Assembly: GCA_032622095.1 (NCBI GenBank)
Contig: CP136068.1
Location: forward strand, 118,407,509-118,471,508
DNA: 64,000 nt
DNA from: Siphonodentalium dalli
Taxonomy: Eukaryota; Mollusca; Scaphopoda; Gadilida; Siphonodentaliidae
Direction of reading: 5' to 3'
Made by a program: the position numbers and the translations under genes. The notes under the pieces were generated by a model that had not been told where the DNA came from, made no database searches, and worked only from the letters and a program-made list of their open reading frames with translations. Below are positions 12,111 through 24,495 of this stretch, one piece after another; within the stretch, counting starts at the first letter, position 1, and every line of letters starts with the position of its first letter.

Positions 12111-12289
12111 CAGCCATCTTGGATGTCAAAATTCAATTCATTAGCATTGGCTACAGGTTATACTGTTTGTCTGATCATCATGAAATTTGTCATTTATTGT
12201 CATAGATGTGTTTTAAGCGAAACTCATTGCAAAAACAGTCTAAAAGACTTGCAGAAAAAAAAAATTTGAGTTGCGGAAAAAAAAATTGT

Positions 12290-13910
12290 CCACCCTCCCC
12301 CCGGCTAACAGGGTGACTTTCTACGAGGAAAATAAAACTAACACTGTTCTAAAGTAACGCTGTTTGTGTCAGGATCAGAAAATTGGAGGGGCAGCAAACA
12401 TGATGAAGTATTTATTTCGCCTGATTGCCACCAAACTTATACATAATCATCTCCGTGATATCGCGCCGTTCGAGTCAAGGTTGTACAGAGGTAGAGAGGC
12501 ACCACAAATTAATAAAACAAAAACTATTTTACGGCCGATTTCCACAAATTGGTACAAATTCTACTCCATGATATGAGGAATCTGATCGTGTGATTTAAAG
12601 ACGACATATTGTTGCCTTTTGTGTGAGAGATGCAAGGGTGTGGGGGAGGCATTAAATTTGATAAGAATTTGTTTAGTTGCCGATTACCACCAAACTTGTA
12701 CATAATCATGCTCATGGTATCAGGAATCTAACGGACACCGCTCGTGTCGTAACTTGGGAGGGGAGGCCAAAGCTGATAAAATATCTTTAGCACTATCCAC
12801 CAAATGCATACACGTTCTTATTCTATGAACGGGGAATCGAATCTTTTGGGTTAAAGATACGACATTTTGTGCCTTTTGGGCCAGGGATGCAGAAAGGATC
12901 GGGGGCACTAACATTGATACGAATGTCTAATTCCATAACCTCGACAAATGGAAAAATGGTGACCGAAATAAATCACTTGAACAGTTATATCTTCTCAACT
13001 GTCATATTATAGGGGAACGGGGATCAGGGCATTCATATAGTGAGACAGCAAACATCGATACATAGAAGAGAGCATTAAAAGTATATATACATCATTCTAT
13101 TTATGAGATAAATAAATCTTGCAAAATGAGGGACAGTGAACCGTCAGAGAATGGCATGTTAGAATGACTCATGTACTATAACACACTTGAGTCTGTTCCA
13201 TTCAAGATATTTTCAACAAAACAAATACAATTTATCAAGAGAGATTGAAATGTATAGAAGGCATATTTAAAAATAGGGATCACAGTGTGCAGTCAAATAT
13301 AGTTTCTTCTGAGATAAAGAAAACAGTCAGTAGCACACGGCTTTTCAGGATCGTCCAATACTAGCATCTGACAAGGGTACATATGTCTGATACAGATGAT
13401 TCTTTCATTTTATTGAGAAAAGACTCATAGCTTAACATAAACAACTTAAAATCTCACTCCGTGGTGTCGGGCTGTAGCTTATATATAGCAACAATTCTTT
13501 TAAATTGAGAATAATTAGCCAGTATAGCACCGTGAACAGAGGAGCACCTGGACATTTCTTTAACACATATATATCTTCATGGATATATGATAACCATATG
13601 TTCTCAAAATCTTAGTCTAACTAATGTGATTATGATGTTCATGTTTTGATCCCAATAAACATATTTATATAAAAAAAAGCGTCAATTCCAAGGTCGACGG
13701 TACGATTAAAAAAATATTAACGTCTGAAGTACGCGCAGTTATATTTTATAATCCATGTGTTACTATGACGTTTTGTGACCTATTTGTATATGCAATTTAT
13801 GAGAATACGTGTAACACTTTGGACAAAAGAGTAATCTCTATTCCCCCAAATGTGCACAACAAATGGTTTCACATCACATTAACCTGGGCAACGCCGGGTA
13901 ACCCTGCTAG
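12290..13910 (+). mobile_element. 5'-truncated non-autonomous Helitron, second copy
   Basis: Ends in the same hairpin and terminus as the element ending at 9731 (CCTGGGCAACGCCGGGTAAC, then CCTGCTAG, followed by T). Upstream it has the same ~143-bp modules (about 12420-12900) and the same 3' body, including TTGAGTCTGTTCCATTCAAG and 'gtgaacagaggagcacctgga'. The TC 5' end is missing, since the sequence enters directly at 'gtgactttctacgagg', so the copy is truncated. Confidence 0.75.
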
Positions 13911-14246
13911 TATAGTGTATATTGGAATGTATGTTAAATTAATATATTTAAGCGATCAAGCAAATTACACACAAGAAGCACACACCAAGTCTCGTCGTTA
14001 AGGGTCAGACCCCCGTTTTGCATACATCCAGGCAAAATTTGCAAGAGATTTTCTGGATCTATCTGGTGAAATACCTTGCATTTCACATAATTTTCCTCAT
14101 CTTCATTGTATATGTAATCTAAAAAAAACATGTTAACCGAAGACAAAAGCAATGGATGCTACTACTTTTGGGAGATTGGAAATATATTTTTTGAAGCGTT
14201 TCAAAAGACCTACCTTGAATCATTAATTGTATTGTTCTTGAGGAAT
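13911..14246. other. Short spacer, no features
   Basis: Between the Helitron 3' end and the first TACGGACC minisatellite. Only random short frames are present. Confidence 0.4.
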
Positions 14247-14432
14247 GCCGATTAATGCGGACCCTGGCTGATATGGACACTGGTGTTTCGGACCCAAGCT
14301 GATACGGGTCATGGCCGATACGGGCCTTGTCTTTTACGGAGTCTGGCTGATATGGACACCGGCTGATACGGACCCTGGCCGATACGGACTTGGCTTTTAC
14401 GGACCGAGCTGACTCCTACGGACCCTGGCTCA
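14247..14432 (+). repeat. GGCTGATACGGACCC minisatellite, left block
   Basis: About ten degenerate 16-20-bp units of the form GGCTGATACGGACCCT, with variants such as 'ctgatatggacac' and 'cttttacgga'. The same unit recurs in the same orientation at 17546-17770 and inverted at 18818-18976. Confidence 0.75.
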
Positions 14433-14435
14433 CCC

Positions 14436-15385
14436 CCGTGTACGTGGTATCGCCAAAACCGAGGGTATCGCCAAAACCGAGAATATGGGAAAGTCATTTT
14501 CACGTATATGATATGGGGATATGTTTGTTTCTCATCGTAATACAGGCATCGAACATCGTATGTGTATGTCCACACGAAGCAGGAGTATTTATCCACCAGT
14601 TGTCATTTAGTTTTCCCAGATCAGACCATTTTTTTTTTGGCGAATTGTTTCAATGGTGTTTTTGCTTTTTCTCACTCAAATTTTCGAGAACATCCATTCA
14701 CTAGTATAGTTCCTGGACTCCCACGCTTCCAAAACAAATGCCGGTATATAGTTGAATCTGTCAATGAAGCATAGGATTTGACAGAATTAAAAAAATCCGT
14801 GTCGTTCTCAATATCCGCGCGATATGAAGGGACCACTGTCGGTCCAGAAAGATGCGAACGGCACAGATGAAGATGCGACCAAACGCCGAGTTCGAAATAT
14901 TGTGTGCATATATATTATGAATGTGTTTCAATTGAAATTAATTGAACATCCATCTCAATCAATTGTTTATTCTCGTCACTCAAAATTACATGGGTATTGA
15001 GACATTCAGATTTGCGATCTCAAGAACGTGAATGAATGTAACACGATGTATTGATCACACGCACGTGAATGCTGCCGTTCGCATGTATGCAGTTAATCGG
15101 ATATTCGTTTAGTATTAACATGTTTGGAGTTTGTATATAGACCACACATGCCGGACGACACGCTACGGTGTATTAACGATTGTGTTTATAATCATGTTTA
15201 TTTACCGACTTTATGACTCGTTCCCAATCGAGTAACCGTTACGCGACAATGAAACCGAATCATCTTATCGAATATACATATATCGTATTGCTCCAAATTA
15301 TGCAATTCTGAAGAGTCATCAGATAAAATTGTAACGATTCTATGTTAACACACTAAACATCCGATCATATATGTACACACACAAC
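14436..15385. repeat. Left arm of a ~3.1-kb inverted repeat
   Basis: From GTACGTGGTATCGCCAAAAC inward this arm is mirrored by 16500-17545. Clear anchors include GACCACTGTCGGTCCAGAAA and GCATCTTCATCTGTGCCGTT, the reverse complement of the left-arm sequence near 14850. The arm also has a duplicated 'tatcgccaaaaccgag'. Indels separate the arms; for example, ~50 bp around 14955-15005 is absent from the right arm. Confidence 0.8.
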
Positions 15386-16294
15386 AAAGTTACTGATATT
15401 TATAATAAACACTTGTGTGGAACATGTGTATACTGCCATGATTGTTATGTGCACATGTAATTGCACAATAGTTTATAACTTTTCTAATTTAGCCCTAGGA
15501 CCACATATTTAGTGGGCATAATATTTACACAAGACTTTATTATGTTATCGTATAGGTTTCATATACTGTAATTGATTCGTATGTTTAACCAAAATGAATC
15601 TTATCTTATCAGGGTCTCCGTCCTGAGTTTGGTTTATGGTTCTAACCAAAATTGTTATGGATGTTCAGCGTCAAGTCGCATCTGACTTTCCCTAACGCTT
15701 CGTCTATGTGCACAATTTCCAATGGTGCATCTGATTCAGACATGGTGTTTCATAATAGTAAATTCTAGATGTCACAAAATATCTGCGCAACACATAAGGG
15801 ACCGGATCAATTGACTGATTAAGGGATTAAATATAATTTAATCAAGCCTTCCGCGCCCGTGATTTTATGTGGACTGGCTGTTTTTGCTTTGTTCACAGAG
15901 AGATAATTGTTGTGATTATAGCTCCACTCGTGCAAACATTCACGAGGCCCGATGATGAGTATAAGGTGTCATGCATCATAAATTTATTTGTCTTCAGGGA
16001 GAGTATTTGTTTTGTTGGGGGGGGGGGGGGGGGGGGTATCTCTTCACCTCTGTCAAACCATTCAACATAGAAAAATGTATACCATAGCACATGGTGGCAG
16101 TCAGGCGAGCAATTTCCAATGATAATTCTTATACAAAACATCACAGGAAAAAAGATAAATATTTATACGTGCTCTATCCGCGAACATACTAGGCTACATC
16201 CGATGATCACATGTTCTGTCTTTTAGTCGGCTAATTCATCCACTCGGTTATAGGGATGTGACCGTGGTGTGTTGGTGTAACATAACACTTCCCC

Positions 16295-16334
<40 letters not shown>

Positions 16335-16499
16335 CTTCATCTGAGGAAGATACTTTATTTATCAAAACCGCATGGTCTGGTTTAATTTTGTTTAAACATG
16401 GTGTTGTAGGTTGGTAAGCGGACTACATGTGCTACATAGACACAATACAGAGGCCCATCGACAGCCAGATAAGAAAGCGCACACGTGTGCCACACATAG
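15386..16499. other. Spacer of the large palindrome
   Basis: Single-copy-looking sequence between the arms with a G-tract of about 20 at 16017-16036 and (TA)n at about 16297-16334. Overlapping frames at 15867-16144 run through the G-tract and are not credible genes. Confidence 0.5.
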
Positions 16500-17545
16500 C
16501 ACATTGTGATGATATATGTACGGATGTTTAAGGTTAACATAGGATCGTTACAATTTTATCTGACGACTCTTAAAAAGCCAGAATTGCATAATTTGGAGCA
16601 ATACGATATATGTATATTCGATAAGATGATTCGGTTTCATTGTCGCGTAACGGTCTACTCGAGTGGGAACGAGTCATAAAGTCTGTAAAATAAACATGAT
16701 TATAACAAATCGTTGATACGCCGTAGCGTGTCGTCCGGCGTATGTTGTCTATATAGAAACTCCAAGCATGTTAATACTAAACGAATATCCGATTAGCTGC
16801 ATGCATGCGAACGGCAGCATTCACGTGCGTGTGATCAAGACATCGTGTTACATTCATTCACGTTCTTGAGATCGCAAATCTGAATGTTGAGATGGATGTT
16901 CAATTAATTTCAATTGAAACACATTCATAATATATATGCACACAATATTTCGAATATGTTATGGATTCATATTTCAGATGACATTCGCAGTCCAATTGAT
17001 CAGTCTCAGATACACATAAAAACACTCGAAAACTCATCAGAACTCCTTAAGTAATACGCATATTTACTGCACAGAAACTCGGCGTTTGGTCGCATCTTCA
17101 TCTGTGCCGTTCGCATCTTTCTGGACCGACAGTGGTCCCTTCATATCGCGCGGATATTGAGAACGACACGGATTTTTTTAATTCTGTCAAATCCTATGCT
17201 TCATTGACAGATTCAACTATATACCGGCATTTGTTTTGGAAGCGTGGGAGTCCAGGAACTATACTAGTGAATGGATGTTCTCGAAAATTTGAGTGAGCAA
17301 AAGCAAAAACACCATTGAAAATATTCGCCAAAAAAAAAATTAATGGTCTGATCTGGGAAAACTAAATGACAACTAGTGGATAAATACTCCTGCTTCGTGT
17401 GGACATACACATACGATGCTCGATTTCTGTATTACGATGAGAAACAACCATATCCCCATATCATATACGTGAAAATGACTTTCCCATATTCTCGGTTTTG
17501 GCGATACCCTCGGTTTTGGCGATACCACGTACACGGGTGTGTGGC
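16500..17545. repeat. Right arm of the large inverted repeat
   Basis: Reverse-complement partner of 14436-15385, ending GGCGATACCACGTACACGGG. It carries a ~120-bp segment at about 16958-17078, between 'ttcgaa' and 'actcggcgtttgg', that the left arm lacks. That segment is a later insertion here or a deletion on the left. Confidence 0.8.
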
Positions 17546-17770
17546 TGATATGTGCGGGCCATGGCTTTTACGGACCACCGGTTATTTCTGATCATGGCTG
17601 ATACGGACCCTGGCCGTTTCGGATCCTGGCTTATGCTGACCCAGGCTGATACGGACCCGGCCTATACGACCCCGGCTGATAAGGACCCCGGCTGATAAGG
17701 ACCCCGACTGATAAGGACCCTGGCTGATACGGACCCTGGCTGATACGGACACTGGCCGATACAGACCTTG
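17546..17770 (+). repeat. GGCTGATACGGACCC minisatellite, right block
   Basis: About twelve units, several near-identical (GCTGATAAGGACCCCG, then GCTGATACGGACCCTG). It has the same orientation as the left block although the arms between them are inverted. Confidence 0.8.
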
Positions 17771-17964
17771 TGTTTGAGAAATTATTTAGACAATGAGATA
17801 ATAGTTCAATTCAATTAGTGGTTGAAAAAGATGTTGTAACTAAAACTACAAGTCCCGAAAATTACTGGTTATTTATCAGAGTTTAATCACAATAAAGGTA
17901 GTCATAGTTTCAATGAAGGTGACAGTAATGGGTTTAATTTATCTAACGCAACAGTGTCAAATAA

Positions 17965-18131
17965 ATACAGAACACAACTTGCATCATAATCTCGAATCTG
18001 CTGTCGAACTCTTTGCGGACGGCGCATAGTTACATTTCGCTCGAGCTACGCTCTCGCGAAATATATCCTTGCGCCATCCGCAACTCATTCGATAAAATAT
18101 TCTCGATTAAGATGCGCGTTGTGTTCTGTAT
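17965..18131. mobile_element. Palindromic (hairpin) element
   Basis: ACAGAACACAACTTGCATCA on the left faces GATGCGCGTTGTGTTCTGT on the right. The pairing continues inward through 'ctttgcggacggcgca' and 'tgcgccatccgcaact' to a centre near 18043 (CTCGAGCTACGCTCTCG). It is an independent miniature foldback sequence just outside the big palindrome. Confidence 0.75.
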
Positions 18132-18817
18132 ATACCATAAATGGGTGATAATCAAATGTATAATGTTGATACTGACGGTTTGTATTACCGTCTACCGCTG
18201 TGAAATATGAATTGACGAGACTTCGCGGTTGACGAGCACCGATAACATATTTCAAGAGGTGGCACCTGAATGAGACCACATCTCGAGACCAGCTCTCGTT
18301 ACGCGTGTCTAATCTGTTGTGTCTGATCGATGCATGCACGCCTTGTATCAACTTGTATGAATTGTGTCATGGGCGTGTGTATACACGTTAGTAGAGTCGC
18401 TTATGTCCGATGTTGGGCTCCCGTGGGAAAATGATGAACACATATAGAGACCATGTTCATAAGCCAGCATATGATCTCTTCTTGAGACAATATACTGTTG
18501 TGGTAATCGACGTAACATAGTTATTCTATTGATTTTGGTGAAGATCCCGGACTCCCATCCCGGCCAGTGACCCAGATAAAGACAACGCTGCTATTGTTTT
18601 AAACAGCATCGTTATATTACTGGTAATATTTTACCGCTATTTGACCTCTTTTGTGTCCTACAGATGCACCAGATAATTATCTCTCTTGGTGGTATTTTAC
18701 TACCAAACAGCCGAAAAACTCATGTTTACCGCTATATAAACCGTTATGAACCTCAGTAATTTATGTTAATATTATTTCAATAACGTAAAATATAAATAAA
18801 ATTGCACATCTGAATTG
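18132..18817. other. No supported feature
   Basis: AT-rich spacer with short incidental frames only. Confidence 0.4.
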
Positions 18818-18976
18818 AGGTCCGTATCAGCCGGGTCCGTATATAGGCCAGGGTCAGTATGATCCGAGGTCCGTATAAGCCAGGGTCCGTAACAGCCGGT
18901 TGTCCGTAAAAGCGATGGTCCGTATGAGCCGTGGTGGGTCCGTATGATCTAGGGTCCATATAGGGTCCATATAGGT
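18818..18976 (-). repeat. Minisatellite, inverted block
   Basis: GGTCCGTATCAGCCGGGTCC and related units are the reverse complement of the unit at 14247 and 17546. Together with the left block they bracket 14.2-19.0 kb with inverted minisatellites. Confidence 0.75.
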
Positions 18977-19600
18977 TCTGCAACTTCTTTGGAAACGAAT
19001 TTTAGAAGTTCCAAAGAAATCCATCATAATCTTTACTAGATTTAGATGTTTGATTATGTAGTATTGATGTGATTTTACTGGGATCAGTCGGTAGTAGAAA
19101 CATTGTATCATCATAGTTTCTCTTGAGAAATGATTTATTATCTTTTTCATATTAGCTTTTAATGGACGTCCGTGTGTTTTCGCCTACAGAAATGATGAAG
19201 TTGTCATTTTCATTTGACGTTTGCGTTGCGTTTATTATTTCTTTGTCTCCTTTTTGAATATTTGAGGGAGCATGTTCTGATTTCGGTTAATAATCCTGTT
19301 TAATATTTCCCACGACTTTTTCATTTTAAAACGATTTTCATTGAGTATGTGCTTGTATAGTAAGTAGATTTTTTTTTTTTTTTTTTTTTTTTTTAGCTCT
19401 GTTGAAAAGTTTGCAATAGTCTTTGTATTTTGCTTTAGTCTGCTTCATATAGTCCTGGTATAATTTTAGTTTAGTATCTGACGACATGAGTAACACATCG
19501 GTCATCCATTCTTAGATTTTGATCATTTTGGTTTCGGGGATGCTTTGCACTAACGGAAGAGAGTTGCCGTGAGCATATTTGATCGAATAGGGCCATTAAG
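18977..19600. other. No supported feature
   Basis: Contains a T-tract of about 25 near 19371-19395. No gene or element ends were identified. Confidence 0.4.
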
Positions 19601-19604
19601 TTAG

Positions 19605-20720
19605 TTTGATGCAATTATAGTGAGAAAATCTTCTCATGTATATACACATGTATACATTTTTGTGAAGCTAAGACATAACGCCACATTTCTGTGCCAAAAT
19701 TGAAACTCCTCGTCCAAGATGGCAGCCAAAATGGCGGCCGGATGTGATTATTTTTACGTTTTTTTTTACTAGTATCTTTAAGATAAGTTTCTGCTTTTTG
19801 GAACTGGTTGAGAATTATGACTTTATTTTGTGTTTAGCATGTTAACTGACATTTGAAGCAATGAAATATGCTATTCATTGGGTCCTAACCCCTTCCAATC
19901 ACTCAAAAATTCGATTTTACAGAACGCGGTATAACATATAACAAATATCACCATTGGGATTCTAGTCATATTTCATCAATAAAGTGGAAGAACGGCGCAA
20001 TATAAGTGATGCATTCTATTTTGTATGGTTCTTCTAACTCAATTGTACCAAAAATTGTCACTTTGGCTCAAAATATCTGCCAAAATGGCGACCAATATAT
20101 GAAAAATGGTAAATATTGTCCCAGCGTACCATGCAACTGCTTACACGTTGTGGTTGACGCACACAATTGACTATTCTGTCTTATATACATTGAATACTAA
20201 CATTCCTGATGCATATTGGTTAATTGTTACTATTTTAACCACTGAAGTCACCAGAATTAATCGAATTTTTATGTCACAAACTTGACATCAAAATCGGCAA
20301 AAAATCACTGTTCAGGTTTGAACCATTTTAAAAAAGTAAAATGGAACTATATGTGGTATCAACGGTGTTTATTGTTTTGATATGTGCTAACTGTGCCAAA
20401 CTGAGGTGTTTTAGACCATATTGCTGAAGATGGCTTGCAAAATGGCAACCAAATTTGGTAAAATGTTGACTTGTCACATATTTTCCGAACATTATTCTCT
20501 GCTGTTCCCAAAAGGTAGCAGATTGTGACTCACTTGGTTATTAAACATGCTACTTGGTCAACTAAATGTTCTATTCTGGATGTCCCAGTACCTTAAAAGC
20601 ATGAACAGTTTATATTAAGAGATGCAGTACGGATTTTGCCGACAACTTCTTTTGGGATTCTGTCGATGGTTTTTTAACTGAAATGGGCAGAACGTTGAAA
20701 CTGAACTGAAAGGGATCATA
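19605..20720 (+). repeat. Degenerate ~350-bp tandem repeat ('AAAATGGC' family)
   Basis: Modules with 'tgccaaa..', a short spacer, then 'aagatgg(c)..caaaatggcgacc' recur near 19690, 20050 and 20400 (spacing ~355 bp). The start of the array (GATGCAATTATAGTGAGAA, then palindromic 'atgtatatacacatgtatacat') also occurs at 54085-54150, so it is a dispersed family. Confidence 0.55.
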
Positions 20721-20779
20721 GTATGTGGCTACTCTGGCCCATTAGAATCAACATTGATTAACTTAATGCCATGTGTATG

Positions 20780-21560
20780 ACTGTTGACTCTATGGTCACA
20801 GGTGAGTGTGTATACGGAAGTATTGTATTCATGAATGATGTGAATAGTTATACAATGTATGACTATATGGTCATGTATGGGGTATCCACGTTAATATGTT
20901 TAGGTATATACGGAGTAGCTTATGGTCATGTGTGAGGTGAACGTGTATACATGGGGTGGCTGTCTGTCATTGAAGTGGTGTATGTGTATAGCGAGATTAG
21001 CTACATTGTCCATCTTTGTGTTGTGTATGTATGTATGGAGTGACTATGTGGTCGTGGGTGGGATGTACATGTGTGCATTGGGTGACTGTATTGTGATGGT
21101 GGGTGTATATACATTCGTTGGCTGTGTGGTAATGGATGGGGTGTATGGATAAATATGGAGTGGTTGTATGGTTATGGGCAATGTGTATATGTGTACGTGT
21201 ACTGACTGCACGGTCAATGTTGTTGAAGTGTATATGCATACCTTGAGTACAATTTGATGGTTATTGGCCGGCTTGTGTATATAGATAGTGACATCATGGT
21301 CATGGGAGGGGTGTATATATTTATCTATTGTGGCTGTATTGGCATTGGTGTGTGTACAGGTAAACAGTGAATAGCTGAATGCTCATGGATCGGGTGTGTA
21401 AGAATACAGCGAGTGACTGCATTGTCATGGTTGAGCTGTGTTTGCAAGTCTGAAGTGTACGAATGGCCGTGTGTGCGGGGTATAGGTATATCTAGAAGGA
21501 CTGTATGGTAATTGATGAGGTATATACACATGGAGTGACTGGGCTAATCAATACTGGTCA
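20780..21560 (+). repeat. Degenerate ~60-bp minisatellite
   Basis: Repeats of the theme 'gtgtatatgtgtatacggagtgactgtatggtcatgg' run through the interval with heavy drift. The 66-bp array at 22215 uses the same vocabulary (GTATATATGGAGTG, 'ggccatgatg'), suggesting one ancestral family. Both-strand frames here are by-products of low complexity. Confidence 0.6.
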
Positions 21561-22214
21561 TGGGCTAATCAATACTGACAACCAACCAATACAGGTAAGT
21601 ATAGGCTAACAAATACATGTCAGCTGGTGTCTGACAAGGTGACACATCTGTCCGGGTCAACGAAAATCACACCTAGCCCTCCGAAATGACAATAACAAGT
21701 CAGAACGGAGCACTGGCTGGCGGACCATAAGGCCTTTCCGTTTGTCAACATAAGTACAGTGAAAGAAATAATAGCTTACATCCTATCCGTCATATAATTT
21801 CGTCACACAATGAATATGGTACATACATGTATGGATGTCAAAAGAAAGGGGAGGATGCCTGATATTACAGAATATTCGAGGCTAAATATATGATGACCAA
21901 GGTCCCAATTTCTCGCAGACAAAGTGTTCTAATGACATGAATGTTGAGGTGGAAGCTGGTTCCTGGAGCGTTTAATGGAATTTTGAAAATAGTTTTAGAA
22001 CGTACCCCACAAAAAAAGATTTTATTTTATGCCAAAAGTATAGTTTATAGACATTTTTGGAAATTACTCCCAATAAGTTGAAAAGATGCCAAATTGTTTG
22101 GATAAGATCATCAGTAATTGCAGATCGCTGACTATGTGCCATATTAAGCAGATGTCACATTGCGTTTCGACTCATTACCTGCAAGACGCGAGACCTTGTA
22201 TATCTTGAGTCGCT
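21561..22214. other. No supported feature
   Basis: Separates the old and young minisatellite blocks. Short frames only. Confidence 0.35.
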
Positions 22215-22550
22215 ATATGACCATGATTTGGCGAATATGTATATATGGTGTGCCAGTGTGGCAAAATTAATGATGGGTGAATATGGCCATGATGTGGCGA
22301 ATATGTATATATGGAGTGCCAGTGTGGCAAAATTAATGATGGGTGAATATGGCCATGATGTGGCGAATATGTATATATGGAGTGCCAGTGTGGCAAAATT
22401 AATGATGGGTGAATATGGCCATGATGTGGCGAATATGTATATATGGAGTGCCAGTGTGGCAAAATTAATGATGGGTGAATATGGCCATGATGTGGCGAAT
22501 ATGTATATATGGAGTGCCAGTGTGGCAAAATTAATGATGGGTGAATTGGT
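22215..22550 (+). repeat. Homogeneous 66-bp tandem repeat, five units
   Basis: The unit, containing GCGAATATGTATATATGG and GCAAAATTAATGATGGGTGA, is repeated five times with near identity from the second unit on. Because 66 is divisible by three, three different frames on both strands stay open as perfect 22-residue protein repeats. They have no other coding support. Confidence 0.9.
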
Positions 22551-22793
22551 ATACAAGGAGTGACTGTATGATCACGAGTGTGGGTTGTGAGTATACAGCG
22601 AGAGGCTGAATTGTCATGGTGAGATGTACGTTTGGATTGAATGAATGGCCGTGTGCGTGGCGCGGGACATTGGTATAACTAGAAGGACTGTAAGGCCATT
22701 TGTGAGGTTTATTTGTATACTATATATACCTCTAGTGACTCTGTGGTTTTATGTTGGCTGTATATCATGAGTGGCTATATGGCCATGGTGTTG

Positions 22794-22795
<2 letters not shown>

Positions 22796-22830
<35 letters not shown>
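22796..22830. repeat. (TA)n microsatellite, left flank of a TIR element
   Basis: Alternating TA directly abuts the AGATGTACGATTCTGTTAG end at 22831. Confidence 0.9.
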
Positions 22831-22833
<3 letters not shown>

Positions 22834-24430
22834 TGTACGATTCTGTTAGCCAACCGTGATCGTAAATCGCGATCAGATCGTATATACCCACCGACATCAT
22901 AAATATGTCATTGTGGTCAGCGCATCAGTAGTAATTAAAATAACACCCCACAGAGCCCAGACTTTTCAGAACGAGGTCAGCACTAGTCCCGACATTAGCC
23001 TTGACCTTGACCTCGCTCATATATGCTCATATAGGCATGTTTCTGGACCTCGACCGATCCGACTCAAATTTAATATGTAGGCATACTTTGATCCCGGGAA
23101 CAATACGGGTGGGTCAAATTTCACGTGCGATCGCGTCCTTGACCTTGACTTCTCTCATATATGCTCATGTAGGCATGTTCTGGACCTTGACCGATCCCAC
23201 TCAAATTTGGTATATATGCCTACTTTGATCCCGGGAACAATTTGGGCTGGTCCAATTGCACCTGGGAACGTGTCATTGACCTTGACCTTGAGCTCGCTCA
23301 TATTCGCTCATATAGGCATGTTTCTGAACCTCGATCGATCCGACTCAAATTTGGTATGTAGGCCTACTTTGATCCCGGGAACAATATGGGCGGTTCCAAT
23401 TTTACGTGCGATTGCGTCCTTGACATTGACCTTGACATCGGTCATACAGACATGTTTCTTGATATTTACCGATCCGGCTCAAATTTGGTATGTAGGATTA
23501 CTTTAATCCCGGGGACAATATGGACGGGTCCAATTTCATGCGCGGCCGTGTACTTGAACGTTACCTCGCTCATATACGCTCATATAGGCATGTTTCTGGA
23601 CCTCGACCTTCCGACTAAAATTTTATATGTAGATCAAATTTGATCCCGGGAACAATATGGGCAAGTCCAATTTAACGTACGACAACGTCCTTGACCTTGA
23701 CCATGTACGCTCATATAGGCATGTTTCTGAACCTCGACCGATTCGACTCAAATTTGATATGTAGGTCTACTTTGCTACCGATCGAACAATAGTTAGTCCA
23801 GACGGAGGCGATCACTAAGAAATCACTAAATAGCCCGGACGAAGTCGGGCACATCAGCTAGTTTCATATAAATTGTTATTTTACTTACCTACTTTTCGAG
23901 GTGCCAGGACACTCTACATATATATCATTCCACATTAGTTGATGTATATGTGTAGAGAGTGTGACCGCTGGTAGTGGAAAACAACCCCACGCAGTTGAAA
24001 TTTGGGAAAAGTAGGTCATCACGGACTTCAATACTTCTATGTACAAACCGAACATTATCGCTATTATGGCCCGTTTTAGGGCTCCAGGACACTCCACAGG
24101 CATAACACACGAACATGACAGGTATGTCATTGTGGTCAACACATCAGCCCTAATTACAATTTAACCCCACGCAGCCGGATTTTTAGAGCACGAGGTCAGC
24201 ACGGGTCCCGACATATTCCTCGTGATTTCATATAAATTGGCATTTCTACCTAATTTCGAGGTACCAGTACACTCTACAGAGATATCCCTCCACATTAGAT
24301 GATGCATATGTGTAGAGAGTGTGACCGCTGGTAGTGGAAAACCACCCCACGCAGTTGAAATTTGGTAAAAGCAGGTCATCGCGATTTACGATCGCGATCG
24401 CGGGGCGCGATCGCCTAACAGAATCGTACA

Positions 24431-24433
<3 letters not shown>
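22831..24433. mobile_element. TIR element within (TA)n, with internal repeats and a Helitron
   Basis: Begins AGATGTACGATTCTGTTAG and ends with its exact reverse complement CTAACAGAATCGTACATCT (24415-24433). A second inverted match, GATCGTAAATCGCGAT, lies just inside both ends. (TA)n lies on both sides, consistent with a TA target. Inside, 22902-22996 recurs at 24120-24215, and 23885-24030 recurs at 24243-24390 (period ~358 bp). The Helitron-like insertion at about 22997-23861 splits one unit. No transposase frame is seen. TA targeting suggests a Tc1/mariner-type MITE, but this is tentative. Confidence 0.7.
22997..23861 (+). mobile_element. Helitron-like insertion with ~137-bp tandem core
   Basis: The 3' end is the hairpin GCCCGGACGAAGTCGGGC, then ACATCAGCTAG, followed by T: a Helitron terminus. 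The body is about six units of ~137 bp anchored on CTCATATAGGCATGTTTCTG (near 23028, 23166, 23308, 23442, 23580 and 23713), each with 'tttgatcccgggaacaata'. The paralogous sequence at 24203-24235 ('gggtcccgacatattcctcgtgatttcatataaatt') lacks the insert. The 5' end is not a clear TC terminus. Confidence 0.7.
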
Positions 24434-24483
<50 letters not shown>

Positions 24484-24495
24484 CTATATATATAG

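Noticed and set aside
14309-14774. Overlapping frames around 14.3-14.8 kb and the mirrored frame at 17376-17591
   Set aside because: They are created by the palindrome arm and the minisatellite. The mirrored copies encode the same peptide because the DNA is duplicated, not because it is conserved protein.
15867-16144. Glycine- or proline-run frames
   Set aside because: They run straight through a homopolymer G-tract whose length is unreliable.
22155-22563. Repeat proteins of 111-133 residues
   Set aside because: They arise from a 66-bp tandem repeat open on both strands. No start context, splice signal or coding bias separates one frame from another.
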